A stretch of DNA of 64,000 bases from Mycoemilia scoparia (Eukaryota; Kickxellomycota; Kickxellomycetes; Kickxellales; Kickxellaceae): positions 186,001-250,000 of the forward strand of contig JANBPU010000003.1 of the NCBI GenBank assembly GCA_027575805.1. The letters are read 5' to 3'. Below, one piece after another: positions 1 through 9,882 of the stretch (within the stretch, counting starts at the first letter, position 1; each line of letters begins with the position of its first letter). The notes under the pieces are model-generated. The model did not search any database and was not told where the DNA came from. It was given only the letters and a program-made list of their open reading frames with translations. The position numbers were made by a program, and so were the translations under genes.

Positions 1-147
1 ACCACCTCCATGTAGGTGAGTATCTGAGCCGATTTACGGTTTATAGAAAAGTATGCGATAGAGTAGAGCTGATTCTCCAAATATTTTTACTAGAAAAATA
101 TATGTAGTTATGGCGGGGTAATGTCTTCTGTCTACGGATGTGTCTCA

Positions 148-313
148 AGTATAAAAACACATCCGCTTACCTTGTCTGCCTAACATTATTAACATCCTCT
201 CCTTCACATAGAGCTTGCTTTTTTATCCGCCTAATAACCTCCATAAAGATATCTCGACCGTTTGTAACATACTCCTCCATTAATCTTTGACAATCCACCA
301 CCCTTCTTATAAA
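148..313 (+). promoter_or_regulatory. Putative core promoter of acid phosphatase copy 1
   Basis: A TATA-like tataaaaa lies at 150-157 and a second, tataaa, at 308-313, only 37 bases before the ATG at 350. The first is better placed for a normal 5' leader. Both are kept in copy 2. I see no CACGTG phosphate-response box in this stretch. Confidence 0.4.
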
Positions 314-349
314 TAATATACCATTCACTATTTGTGATCTTTAAACATC

Positions 350-1810
350 ATGAAATCCGGATCCATTGCCGTTTCACTGTTCCTCCTCGCCGCTGGCTTG
401 AGCTCTGCCTCCCCAGCCAATGCTCCCCAGTCCAGCGCATCCCAGTCTACACCGTCTCAGTCCAGCTGGCCCTCTCCTCCTCCAGGCAAGTCATGGGAGG
501 TCTTCGTCCCAAAGGAATATAACTACTGTTTGGCTGCTGCTCCCGAGCCCAAGAAATACAAGCCTGTCCAGGATGCTGAGCTCTCATTTGTTCAGCTCAT
601 CGTTCGTCATGGCGACAGAACCAACCTTAACTTGATTCCTCATGATGATACTGTCTGGGATGCTTGCTCGCACGACCTTGATACCAACGTATACACCGAG
701 CCTACCAAGCCCTTCCCTGGTAAGACCGGCGTCAAGGTCCAGCAACGTATCTTCGCTCCACATGGCCCCAAGTCCTTTGCCTTTGCATTGTATGGTGGTA
801 ACTGCGAATCCGGTCAGCTCACTGACAAGGGTAAGGAAATGCACCGCGATCTCGGATCCAGACTCAGAAACATCTATGTTGATGAGCTCAATTTCCTGCC
901 AAAAGACTTCACAGTCAACAGCATTTACCTGCGCTCGACCAGCACCTGGAGAACCAAACAGTCCGCTCAGTCTCTTCTTGGCGGTCTTTACCCTGAAGGT
1001 CACTGGCCTTCTCATTCTTACATTCAACTCCACACTCTTCCCGATCTTGAAGAAAATATGAAGCCCAACCGCAAATCTTGCCTCTATGTGAATGGTCTCA
1101 GAAGTGAGATCGAGAAGGAAAAGACCTGGACTGATTTCTTGGCTTCTCAGGATGCACTGTGGAAGAAGCTCTACAACATCACCAACCTTGGTGTTTACCC
1201 ACTCTTCCCAGATACCGACTCCTGGATCGGATGGATGGATACTTTCCAACCACGTGTCTGCCACAACAAGCCACTCCCATGCACATATAATCCAAAGACC
1301 AATAGACGCGACCTCCAGCCCTGCGTCACCAGAGAAGATGCTGACATTTCTCTCCGCAATGCCTTCTTCCACTACATCTACCAAAAGCGTGACAGTCCCA
1401 ATGCTACTAAATTTGTTCGTCTTGCTACTGGCTCCTTCCTCAACGATCTCAGCATTGAACTTAAGGAAGTCGCCAAGGGTGGTAACAGCAAAAGCTCCAA
1501 ACATGATGCCTCCAAGCACCGTTTCTCCTTCTATTCTGGCCACGATGATACTGTCAGCTCTCTTCTTGGTGCCTTCAAGGCTGACGACAAGAACATGCTC
1601 TGGCCCCCTTACCGTAGCAACATCCTTGTTGAACTGTGGAAGAAGAAGAATGGCAAGCACATCATCCGTGTTATCTACAACGGCGAGGTTCTCACTCTAC
1701 AACCTGGCCACCAGTGGTGCAACCTTGAAGGATGCGACCTCGAAACCTTCACCAACTACCTTGATTCCCTTGTCCCTCAGGACCTTGCCAAGGAGTGCAG
1801 ATCTATGTAA
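350..1810 (+). CDS. Secreted histidine acid phosphatase, copy 1
   Basis: A single-exon gene encoding 486 residues. It starts with a signal peptide (about residues 1-25, charged start, hydrophobic core, Ala-rich end), so the enzyme should be secreted or wall-bound. A Pro/Ser-rich linker follows to about residue 47. The catalytic RHGDR motif of the histidine acid phosphatase (branch-2 phosphoglycerate-mutase-like) superfamily is at residues 86-90, with His87 as predicted nucleophile. The partner HDD motif is at 398-400. The usual proline of RHGxRxP is replaced (RHGDRTN). Several NxS/T sequons and paired cysteines fit an exported glycoprotein. The likely role is release of phosphate from external phosphomonoesters; the real substrate cannot be read from sequence. 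It is the upstream member of a tandem pair. The long antisense frame opposite it is a codon-bias shadow. Confidence 0.93.
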   Translation: MKSGSIAVSLFLLAAGLSSASPANAPQSSASQSTPSQSSWPSPPPGKSWEVFVPKEYNYCLAAAPEPKKYKPVQDAELSFVQLIVRHGDRTNLNLIPHDDTVWDACSHDLDTNVYTEPTKPFPGKTGVKVQQRIFAPHGPKSFAFALYGGNCESGQLTDKGKEMHRDLGSRLRNIYVDELNFLPKDFTVNSIYLRSTSTWRTKQSAQSLLGGLYPEGHWPSHSYIQLHTLPDLEENMKPNRKSCLYVNGLRSEIEKEKTWTDFLASQDALWKKLYNITNLGVYPLFPDTDSWIGWMDTFQPRVCHNKPLPCTYNPKTNRRDLQPCVTREDADISLRNAFFHYIYQKRDSPNATKFVRLATGSFLNDLSIELKEVAKGGNSKSSKHDASKHRFSFYSGHDDTVSSLLGAFKADDKNMLWPPYRSNILVELWKKKNGKHIIRVIYNGEVLTLQPGHQWCNLEGCDLETFTNYLDSLVPQDLAKECRSM

Positions 1811-1888
1811 TATTCTTACCTTTCCTTCCCTGTTATCTATTTTCAAATTGTTTTCTTGCAATGCCTCAAATATACATCCATAAAAATA

Positions 1889-4018
1889 CATTTTACACTA
1901 GAATAGATAAATAGCATGTATAATGCTTTTAACATTATTGACAATGTATTATAGTACTTTGCCAAATAGCACGGATCATTAATCTTGATTGTTTTGGTGA
2001 TATTTAACAAGGCTTTATTTGTGATAATTGTAATTGGCATGGACTACTCCAAAAGGTTATCAGAGTAATACCATCAATAGCAACCCAAATTGTAAGATTT
2101 ATATTCCAAATTCGCACGTGACATGGGACACAGGCTGAAACCATTTTGGTAGAGAGCCCGACAATTAAAACATTTAGTAGAATCTTTATTCACTATAAAG
2201 CTTGACTCTTTCATGGCGGCTGTGACATCCAAATCTAATGGTGCCTTTTATGGTCAATAGATTTGTTGCCCTGCCATAATGGACCTCGTCAGTTTTGTTA
2301 TTAGTAATTAATATCTGAACACATTTTCCTTGTGTATATTAAAAACGTGTACATTAAGAAATGCCACAACTAGTTGAAGCCATTGGTGCTATTAGGAAAG
2401 AATAAATCTCACTAAAACGGTTGGTAAAAGAGAACTATAGTATTACTTGGACTAGATGACCAACTCAACGAGGAATTGGTGCCAAATGCTTTCTGCCAAT
2501 ATTGTGTTGATAAGCTTAGAAATATTTTTAACTTGTGCAGTGTTGTGTTCTCATAGGTATTTAATAGCATTTTCTAATGGGGTTACCAATTCCAGTTTTA
2601 TGATGGAGTCATTAACAAGTAAGCTGTCCTTGAGCAATAATTTGGCGTCGACCCACCTAGCAGCATGTTTCTTAGAAAACCTGTGGCCAAATCTCTGACA
2701 AGGCATGAGTTAGCAGCCATATTACCCAGTGTTTATAAGAGAATTATGTTGCAGTATTGTCTAAGACGGGGTCTGGTGAAATCCTTGGCCTTCATTTTGG
2801 AGACCTAAGTGGCCGTTACAGTGGCTCCTACCAGCTCTCTGAAAAGCTCTTAAATTTTGACCGAATTTTACTTATATTTAATCTTTCGGTCGATATCAAT
2901 GCTATGGACAAAGGCCGCTGTCCTTCATATAATTCAACCTTATCTTCATCAAAGGTTTAGTTTATTATATTGTCGTCCTTTTTTATATGTCTTCTTATAG
3001 TAAATATGATTGGAGATCCTGTGTTATCTGTAAATCATAGGGTTCATGTTAAGAAAGATCATAATAGATGTATAGGAGGAATCCTTGCTGAGTAATCATC
3101 CTGACAATGCTCAAGCTTGTCCAACATTGCTTCGGTGGATTTACATTGTTCCGGATCATATTCCAATGACGATCTCAAATGATTTATAAAGTATCATAAT
3201 TTTCTTTAGAGAACTTCCAAGTTCTGTGGATCCTTAGCTTCCTATGTGTCTTGTTTGAACCAATCCTTTTTAAATCTAAGTCAAATTCTCCACCAAAAGG
3301 GAGCAGACAGATAGCTTATATATTCCCAGTGAACCAGCCCACAGTCCATACATTTTAGCTGGAGCCTCAGCGACGATTGACTAGTATCCAAGCTAATATC
3401 ATAGTACCCTTTTAGAGGAGACTCTGCCATATATTCAATGTGTTTCTTAATGTCAATAGCATCACATGAAAATCGACCCCCAAGTATTTGAACACTTTCT
3501 CCTTAGGGAGCGAGTCTTCATCTAACTAAGGTCAATGTCCAGCCCTATCGAGGAAGACCCATTGGGCCGGGCCCACGAGATCTGGGGTTGTTTATGTGTT
3601 TATATTTAAATTTACCATGCATCTATTATTTTTCTTAGCAGGTATATCAATGTAGGATTGTGAATGAACTATGATTCCACAACATCACTAACACACAAAC
3701 CAAAGAAATATTGCAGTGTCTTCCAAACGAACACTTGTTAGAAGTTTAGCACATGTCAGTGTAACCTACAAAGTGGGGGTTACCCTATCCCAATATGAGT
3801 TTTGCAGATGATATGTATTACAGGCATTAGGTGATGCTTTGTCTAAAATCCGGCCAGCAATGGCCCTCCAAAGCATATTCTGTAGGTTGCCACATTATAT
3901 CCATAGTCCAATGTGGAACAGATTATCTTGCCCACTGGTTTAAATTTGTAATTGGGTAGATCTTTATACATATCAAAAAGCGTCCACATTTCTGTGTAAG
4001 TAGTCATATTTTACCACC
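1889..4018. other. 2.1-kb spacer between the duplicated phosphatases; decayed sequence
   Basis: No intact gene is visible. A peptide-like but repeatedly interrupted reading runs on the plus strand through about 2430-3230, with open runs of 30-57 codons (for example about 2646-2808) broken by stops. This suggests an old pseudogene or element remnant that I cannot identify. A partial family-1 MITE end occurs near 2140-2165 and a fuller copy at 3280-3433. One CACGTG box is at about 2116. The spacer is not part of the duplicated unit. Confidence 0.4.
3280..3433 (+). mobile_element. MITE-like family 1, copy A
   Basis: It matches the other five family-1 copies over its length: ttctccaccaaaaggg at the left, the core catacattttagctggagcc in the middle and gaggagactctgccatat at the right. 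The two ends are imperfect inverted repeats of each other. It has no coding capacity. It belongs to the subgroup with a 'tagtatcca...' right half, together with copies C and F. Confidence 0.75.
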
Positions 4019-4071
4019 AAAATATATGTAGTTATGGCGGGGTAATGTCTTCTGTCTACGGATGTGTCTCA

Positions 4072-4237
4072 AGTATAAAAACACATCCGCTTACCTTGTC
4101 TGCCTAACATTAATAACATCCTCTCCTTCACATAGAGCTTGCTTTTTTATCCGCCCAATAATCTTCATAAAGATATCTCGACCGTCTGTAACATACTCCT
4201 ATATTAATCTTTGACAATCCACCCCCCTTCCTATAAA
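4072..4237 (+). promoter_or_regulatory. Putative core promoter of acid phosphatase copy 2
   Basis: Same arrangement as in copy 1: tataaaaa at about 4074 and tataaa at 4232-4237 before the ATG at 4274. The two genes probably share basic expression signals, although sequence upstream of 4019 is unrelated to that upstream of 95. Confidence 0.4.
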
Positions 4238-4273
4238 TAATATACCATTCACTATTTGTGATCTTTAAACATC

Positions 4274-5734
4274 ATGAAATCCGGATCCATTGCCGTTTCA
4301 CTGTTCCTCCTCGCCGCTGGCTTGAGCTCTGCCTCCCCAGCCAATGCTCCCCAGTCCAGCGCATCCCAGTCTACTCCATCTCAGTCCAGCTGGCCCTCTC
4401 CTCCTCCAGGCAAGCCATGGGAGGTCTTCGTCCCAAAGGAATATAACTACTGTTTGGCTGCTGCTCCAGAGCCAAAGAAATACAAGCCTGTCCAGGATGC
4501 TGAGCTCTCATTTGTTCAGCTCATCGTTCGTCATGGCGACAGAACCAACCTTAACTTGATTCCTCATGATGATACTGTCTGGGATGCTTGCTCGCACGAC
4601 CTTGATACCAACGTATACACCGAGCCTACCAAGCCCTTCCCTGGTAAGACCGGCGTCAAGGTCCAGCAACGTATCTTCGCTCCACATGGCCCCAAGTCCT
4701 TCGCCTTCGTTTATAAAGGCGGTAACTGCGAATCCGGTCAGCTCACTGACAAGGGTAAGGAAATGCACCGCGATCTCGGATCCAGACTCAGAAACATCTA
4801 TGTTGATGAGCTCAATTTCCTGCCAAAAGACTTCACAGTCAACAGCATTTACCTGCGCTCGACCAGCACCTGGAGAACCAAACAGTCCGCTCAGTCTCTT
4901 CTTGGCGGTCTTTACCCTGAAGGTCACTGGCCTTCTCATTCTTACATTCAACTCCACACTCTTCCCGATCTTGAAGAAAATATGAAGCCCAACCGCAAAT
5001 CTTGCCTCTATGTGAATGGTCTCAGAAGTGAGATCGAGAAGGAAAAGACCTGGACTGATTTCTTGGCTTCTCAGGATGCATTGTGGAAGAAGCTCTACAA
5101 CATCACCGACCTTGGTGTTTACCCACTCTTCCCAGATACCGACTCCTGGATCGGATGGATGGATATGTTTGAGCCCCGTGTCTGCCACAACAAGCCACTC
5201 CCATGCACATATAACCCTGAGACCAACAAGCGCGATCTCCAGCCCTGCGTCACCAGAGAAGATGCTGACATTGCTCTCCGCAACTCCTTCTACAGCTACA
5301 TCTATCCCAAGCGTGACAGTCCCAATGCTACCAACTACACTCGTCTTGTCACTGGCTCTTTCCTCAACGATCTCAGTGTTGAACTCAAGGAAATTTCCAG
5401 TGGTGGTAGCAACAACGGCACCAAGTGCAATGCCTCCCAGCACCGTTTCTCCCTCTATTCTGGCCACGATGATACTGTCAGCTCTCTTCTTGGTGCCTTC
5501 AAGGCTGACGACAAGAACATGCTCTGGCCCCCTTACCGTAGCAACATCCTTGTTGAACTGTGGAAGAAGAAGAATGGCAAGCACATCATCCGTGTTATCT
5601 ACAACGGCAAGGTTCTCACTCTCCAACCTGGCCACCAGTGGTGCAACCTTGAAGGATGCGACCTCGAAACCTTCACCAACTACCTTGATTCCCTTGTCCC
5701 TCAGGACCTTGCCAAGGAGTGCAGATCTATGTAA
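4274..5734 (+). CDS. Secreted histidine acid phosphatase, copy 2
   Basis: A single-exon gene, 486 residues, same length as copy 1, with an intact signal peptide (about 1-25), RHGDR motif (86-90) and HDD motif (398-400). I count 32 amino-acid differences from copy 1, of which 22 fall in residues 334-395. In that patch copy 2 has three extra N-glycosylation sequons (NYT, NGT, NAS) and an extra cysteine. No catalytic residue differs, so both copies should be active. The function is inferred as for copy 1: secreted phosphomonoesterase. The patch may change surface glycosylation, stability or substrate access. Confidence 0.93.
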   Translation: MKSGSIAVSLFLLAAGLSSASPANAPQSSASQSTPSQSSWPSPPPGKPWEVFVPKEYNYCLAAAPEPKKYKPVQDAELSFVQLIVRHGDRTNLNLIPHDDTVWDACSHDLDTNVYTEPTKPFPGKTGVKVQQRIFAPHGPKSFAFVYKGGNCESGQLTDKGKEMHRDLGSRLRNIYVDELNFLPKDFTVNSIYLRSTSTWRTKQSAQSLLGGLYPEGHWPSHSYIQLHTLPDLEENMKPNRKSCLYVNGLRSEIEKEKTWTDFLASQDALWKKLYNITDLGVYPLFPDTDSWIGWMDMFEPRVCHNKPLPCTYNPETNKRDLQPCVTREDADIALRNSFYSYIYPKRDSPNATNYTRLVTGSFLNDLSVELKEISSGGSNNGTKCNASQHRFSLYSGHDDTVSSLLGAFKADDKNMLWPPYRSNILVELWKKKNGKHIIRVIYNGKVLTLQPGHQWCNLEGCDLETFTNYLDSLVPQDLAKECRSM

Positions 5735-5812
5735 TATTCTTACCTTTCCTTCCCTGTTATCTATTTTCAAATTGTTTTCCTGCAATGCTTCAAATATACA
5801 TCCATAAAAATA

Positions 5813-6282
5813 TACTTGGTTTGGCTATTGTTATCTGACAAGTTTAACAGCTTAGGACTTGTTTATAATGATTGATATAACATTGGTAACTAAAATGAAT
5901 GGTTAATTTTGTAATTTTTCCAAAACTTATTTTGTACAAATTTCATGGCTAATACTGAAACATAGGTTGACTTTAGAATAAGGTCCATCCATTTAATTTA
6001 AAAATCATGTGGGGGGGGTAAACATGGCCCAACTTGTACCAATCATCATGGACTTTACTAGAGTGCATGTAACCAAAAGAGAATAGACAAAATTACCCAT
6101 AATCACATTTTCAATCAACCAAACCAATTATACAAAGCGAAGCAGAAGCCAAACCATTTTCTATGACTTCAAGAATACTCAGAAGCTTGTTATTTGGAAA
6201 AAACGCGTTTATGAACTCTAGTTTTCATTTTCTTGAATACCAACAATAAGCAAAAACGAATCACGTTTATCTTCGCTGAAAT
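5813..6282. other. Intergenic, upstream of JmjC gene
   Basis: AT-rich non-coding sequence with a run of eight G at about 6011-6018. It holds the 3' end of phosphatase copy 2 and presumably the promoter of the gene at 6283. I see nothing else in it. Confidence 0.5.
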
Positions 6283-9161
6283 ATGGCGCGCCCAAAGGCA
6301 AAAGAAGACCATGAATACACAGAAAAAGAGCTCACGGAGATGAAGGGCAGTCGCTTTGTTCCATGCCAGCGTATAAAATACTCAGAGTATGAAGATAAAG
6401 ACAAAGTAGTTGAAGATGCGCGATATTATATTGAGAAGCTTGGGGTACCCGTAGTGATCAGTGACATACCCGTTCTTAACAACCCTGACATTGATGAAAA
6501 CTTCTTCACATTGGACTGGTTGTGTAAGAATTATTCCAAACAGGAAGTCCCAGTTGTTAGTCAATCCAGAATCAAGCAAATGTGGACATGGAAGAAGTTT
6601 AAGGCTATGGTCGACAAAAATTCCGATATTTCCAAAAGGGTGCCAAAGCTATTCTATGCTCATGATGCGGACTGCCCACCGGAATGGTATGATACGGTTG
6701 GCAAGTTGATTCCCGACTACTATCACTACATGGGCCCTTCCGACTTGATGAGGTTTCTCCCCAAGGACCTCAGGGCTGATAACCTAATGATTTATATTGG
6801 GTATAATAGGACAAAGACGCCAGGGCATGTTGATATGTGTGGTACAATGGGCCACAACCTGATGGTAAATAGTGTTGGAAATAGCACTGCATTGTGGTTC
6901 ATTGTTGCCAGAGATGATAAGCAACTTGCAGCAAAATTTTGGCACCAAATAACAAATGGCAAAACGAATCTGGAGTCTGAAAGCTACTTCATGAATGTTG
7001 ACAAGCTTCGCCAGACAAAATTCAATATATATGTTCTGGAGCAGAAACCAGGAGATTTTGTTCTATTACCTAGTGATGCTGTCCACCAGGTCATAAACAA
7101 AGGAAATGGGTACAATGTTAAAGTTTCGTGGAATAGAACAACATGCAACAACATGCCTTTTACATTTAATCGAATGCTGCCAAGGCTAAGAAAGTAAGTA
7201 TAAATGTAAAGTGATGAAATATTCTGATACAATGGTTATAATAATATCGACATTTGGACTACTGGATCTACAATCTGTTTGTGCCATCTTAATTACTCCA
7301 TAGAATTTGTCGTCCTGAGGCGTACAGGTGCAAGGCCACAGTACAAAAGTCTGTTATTGGATACACCGAAAAAATCCTGGCAGCCATAAATGAAGCAGCA
7401 CAGACACCATCAGCAATCAGCAATTTACCCAAGTCTCTTGGCGCACTCTCTATTCCCGATCTTCTCAATGACTATGGCGATATTATCCGCTGTTTGGTGG
7501 ACAATCTCTCTAACGAATGGGTGAGCAATACCAATGAAGCTGTTACCCTTGCCGATGCAGAGAGAATGTTTTCTGATGAGAGCAAAGACTCTATCAAGGA
7601 TGAAGTGGAAAGTATTATAATGTCCAAAGATGAGACTCCATACGAAAGATTCTGCGGATTCTGCAGGTGCGACATATGGAATAGGCGTTTCCATTGTCCA
7701 CTATGCACTGAGGAGTTGATGCAAGTACAGAATGTTGATGTCGCCAGCGAGACCAATGAAAAAGTTAAACATGTCGAAAAACAGCAACCCGAAGAAAGTG
7801 TTCAGGATGGAGGAGAGATATCAGGCAAAGTTGCTGCCAACACAGCCAGCGAAATGCATACAGATGGTGATAAGGTGGAGGTTGAAACTGGTGTTCAGAA
7901 TGTCGGAACAAACGCTGGAAATACTAGCAATCAGGCCAACGAAACAGGTACAAACGATGAAGCTGATACACATGATGGTAAAGTCCAGCAGTCTTCAAAC
8001 AACCCTGAGAACCCAGCTCAACAGCCTTCCCTTCCTAAAGAAGAAAATGATGATGGCGTAGATCTGTGCATTAACTGCTACTCCCTTGGAAGGACCTGTC
8101 AGCATCCCATGTCGATGGGGATATTTGCGACTCATCACATATCGCACATTGTCCATATCTGTGCCCAAGCTATTAGTGCCTATAGAAGTATGCATGAAAC
8201 CTTTTTGTCCGAGGATGAAAAGGGCAAGGTGCCGGTCATCAATCCCGAGAATATTTATCTATCAGGGAAGCCACCAATATCTGCAAACGTTCCAAAGAAA
8301 ATTGATGCAGAAAGCGCAGAAAAGACTTTGAAAGAAGAAAAGACAGATGTTTTAAAGGATGAGGAATATATGGTCTCCACGATGACAGCAGCCCACGAGT
8401 TATGGCTTGAAAGGCAAACAAAGATTGAAGATCAATGCCATTACTGTGACGAAACTGCACATGTATCAGAAATGATTAGATGTAGGAATAGAAGAGATAG
8501 TGCTGAGCACTTTTTCTGTGTCAAATGTATGTATCTCTATTATAACGAGAACATATTTCACCAAAGGAGAAACAGAACATGGTGTTGCCCGATGTGCAAA
8601 AATGACTGCCCCTGTGATGTATGCCAACCTGAAAGCCCTGTGATGCCGTCTGAACGGGACGAGGCCACACATCCCCAGCATCCTCTTCCCGCGATATGGT
8701 GGTGCGACTCCCCTTGTAACCGTGGGTCGTTTATTGATGAGCAGCGGATGGTACAGTTCCAAATTAGGTCAAACACCTATGGACTAAGACTAAAGAGGAA
8801 AGTAAATGCTGACGAGACCTCGGAAAGCAATGATGGCGAATCATCCAGGAATCAACCCAAAAAACTTAAAGAGGATCAATACGCAATCGAGTCGGACTGC
8901 CAAGGTATCACAGCCGAGGAACTCGAAAAGGATCTAATACAATTCTTGTATAAGCATTCGTTTACTGAAACACTAAAGTGCCTTGGTCTTGATCCAGAGG
9001 CTTCGGCGGCGCTTAAAGATCCGAAGTCCGAAAGCGTGTATGCTGCTATTATACGCCACTTTTTATATTTGGAACTGCGTGATGCCAGAACCGGCTCCAA
9101 CGTACTAAAAGTATATGGAGATGAATCTGTGCTAAAGTTTGGTCTTGGAGATAGTAGATAG
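6283..9161 (+). CDS. JmjC-domain protein with C-terminal cysteine-rich zinc fingers
   Basis: Exons 6283-7193 and 7304-9161, joined by a GT-AG intron that keeps the frame; about 922 residues. Residues about 130-300 form a JmjC (cupin) domain with Fe(II)-binding residues visible as GHVD (His182, Asp184) and VHQV (His268), so the 2-oxoglutarate oxygenase site looks complete. A first Cys-rich cluster begins near residue 421 (CGFC...CPLC). An acidic, Gln/Asn-rich linker follows, then a CINC motif. A dense Cys block at about 682-745 resembles the zf-4CXXC_R1 type of finger found in some chromatin proteins. A LisH-like helical stretch lies near 840-870. The likely role is a nuclear histone-lysine demethylase or chromatin regulator; the target residue is unknown. 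It is transcribed towards the MscS gene, with which it converges. Confidence 0.85.
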
Positions 9162-9882
9162 GAGTCGCCATAAAGAGCCGATCTAAGCTTGATGCACGTA
9201 ATGCCCCAGTTCCAAGTGACAAGGACTACTAGTATGATACACAAAAATCAATGCATACTAATTCGGCATTACTATTTTATGGTCAGGCTTCACTAGCGAT
9301 CAGCCATGAATTGGCTGTGTATGGATCCTGGTGGCCTTGAAATATTGTGATATTTATAATTACCCTGTACCTACCAAGTTGTGACTATATTTGTTTTATT
9401 TTCCTTATAAATAATAACTGTCACTCTTCCTATACTCTGGTGTTTCGTCAGTATAGCAGTGCATACTTTCTTTGATTCAAAGTATTACTATAGTTATAGT
9501 CTTTTTTTATTATATGGGAAGTTTTCAAAAGAGCTTAGGCAAAAATTGGTTCCCAGGAGCTGTAGTATAGCAAACTGGCATTTGGTTGGATCAAAATCTG
9601 AGAACAAATTTCTGTCTAGCTTGCATTTGGTTTCAAGCGAAACTTTTCCATTTTAAATGACTTGTAATCAAAAACACGTAAATATGTTTTTTATTGACGT
9701 AAAAATTCATAAATATAGTTATAAGAGTATGTATGTATGTATATGTAAAAAGGTGTAGATGTATAGGTATATATGTAGAGAGCAAAAAATTTGAAGGAGC
9801 GTGGAAATTGAATAAGTAGATATAGATAGAGGTTCATTATGATATAGTCCAAAAGATTGCGCGGCAGCTTCTGAAACTAGCA
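9162..9882. other. Convergent intergenic region
   Basis: This 721-base AT-rich stretch lies between the 3' ends of the JmjC gene (+) and the channel gene (-). It contains short tatgta/tatatg runs at about 9728-9775. No ORF, RNA gene or MITE copy was recognised. Confidence 0.5.

Larger units (their letters stand above)
95..1888 (+). repeat. Direct repeat, copy 1 of duplicated acid phosphatase unit
   Basis: This 1794-base block recurs at 4019-5812 at a constant offset of 3924 bases, so I see no insertions or deletions between the copies. It holds about 255 bases of upstream sequence, the whole phosphatase coding region and about 78 bases of 3' sequence. Similarity starts abruptly in an A-rich run before the bases tatgtagttatggcgg and stops after an A-rich run (cataaaaata). 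Sequence outside those points does not match. Confidence 0.95.
4019..5812 (+). repeat. Direct repeat, copy 2 of duplicated acid phosphatase unit
   Basis: Second copy of the block at 95-1888, same orientation, start-to-start distance 3924 bases. Promoter, signal peptide, first 300 codons and last 90 codons are nearly identical to copy 1. Differences concentrate in codons 334-395. Confidence 0.95.

Noticed and set aside
584..1660. A 358-codon antisense frame opposite phosphatase copy 1
   Set aside because: It is the shadow of strong codon bias in the sense gene; it has no signal, domain or promoter, and the sense frame has complete catalytic motifs.
3790..3830. A peptide reading SFADDM resembling a reverse-transcriptase FADD box
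   Set aside because: The frame ends within a few codons, and no other reverse-transcriptase motif was found in order around it. Chance is the simpler explanation.
4508..5785. A 425-codon antisense frame opposite phosphatase copy 2
   Set aside because: Same shadow effect as in copy 1; its longer length simply reflects fewer chance stops.
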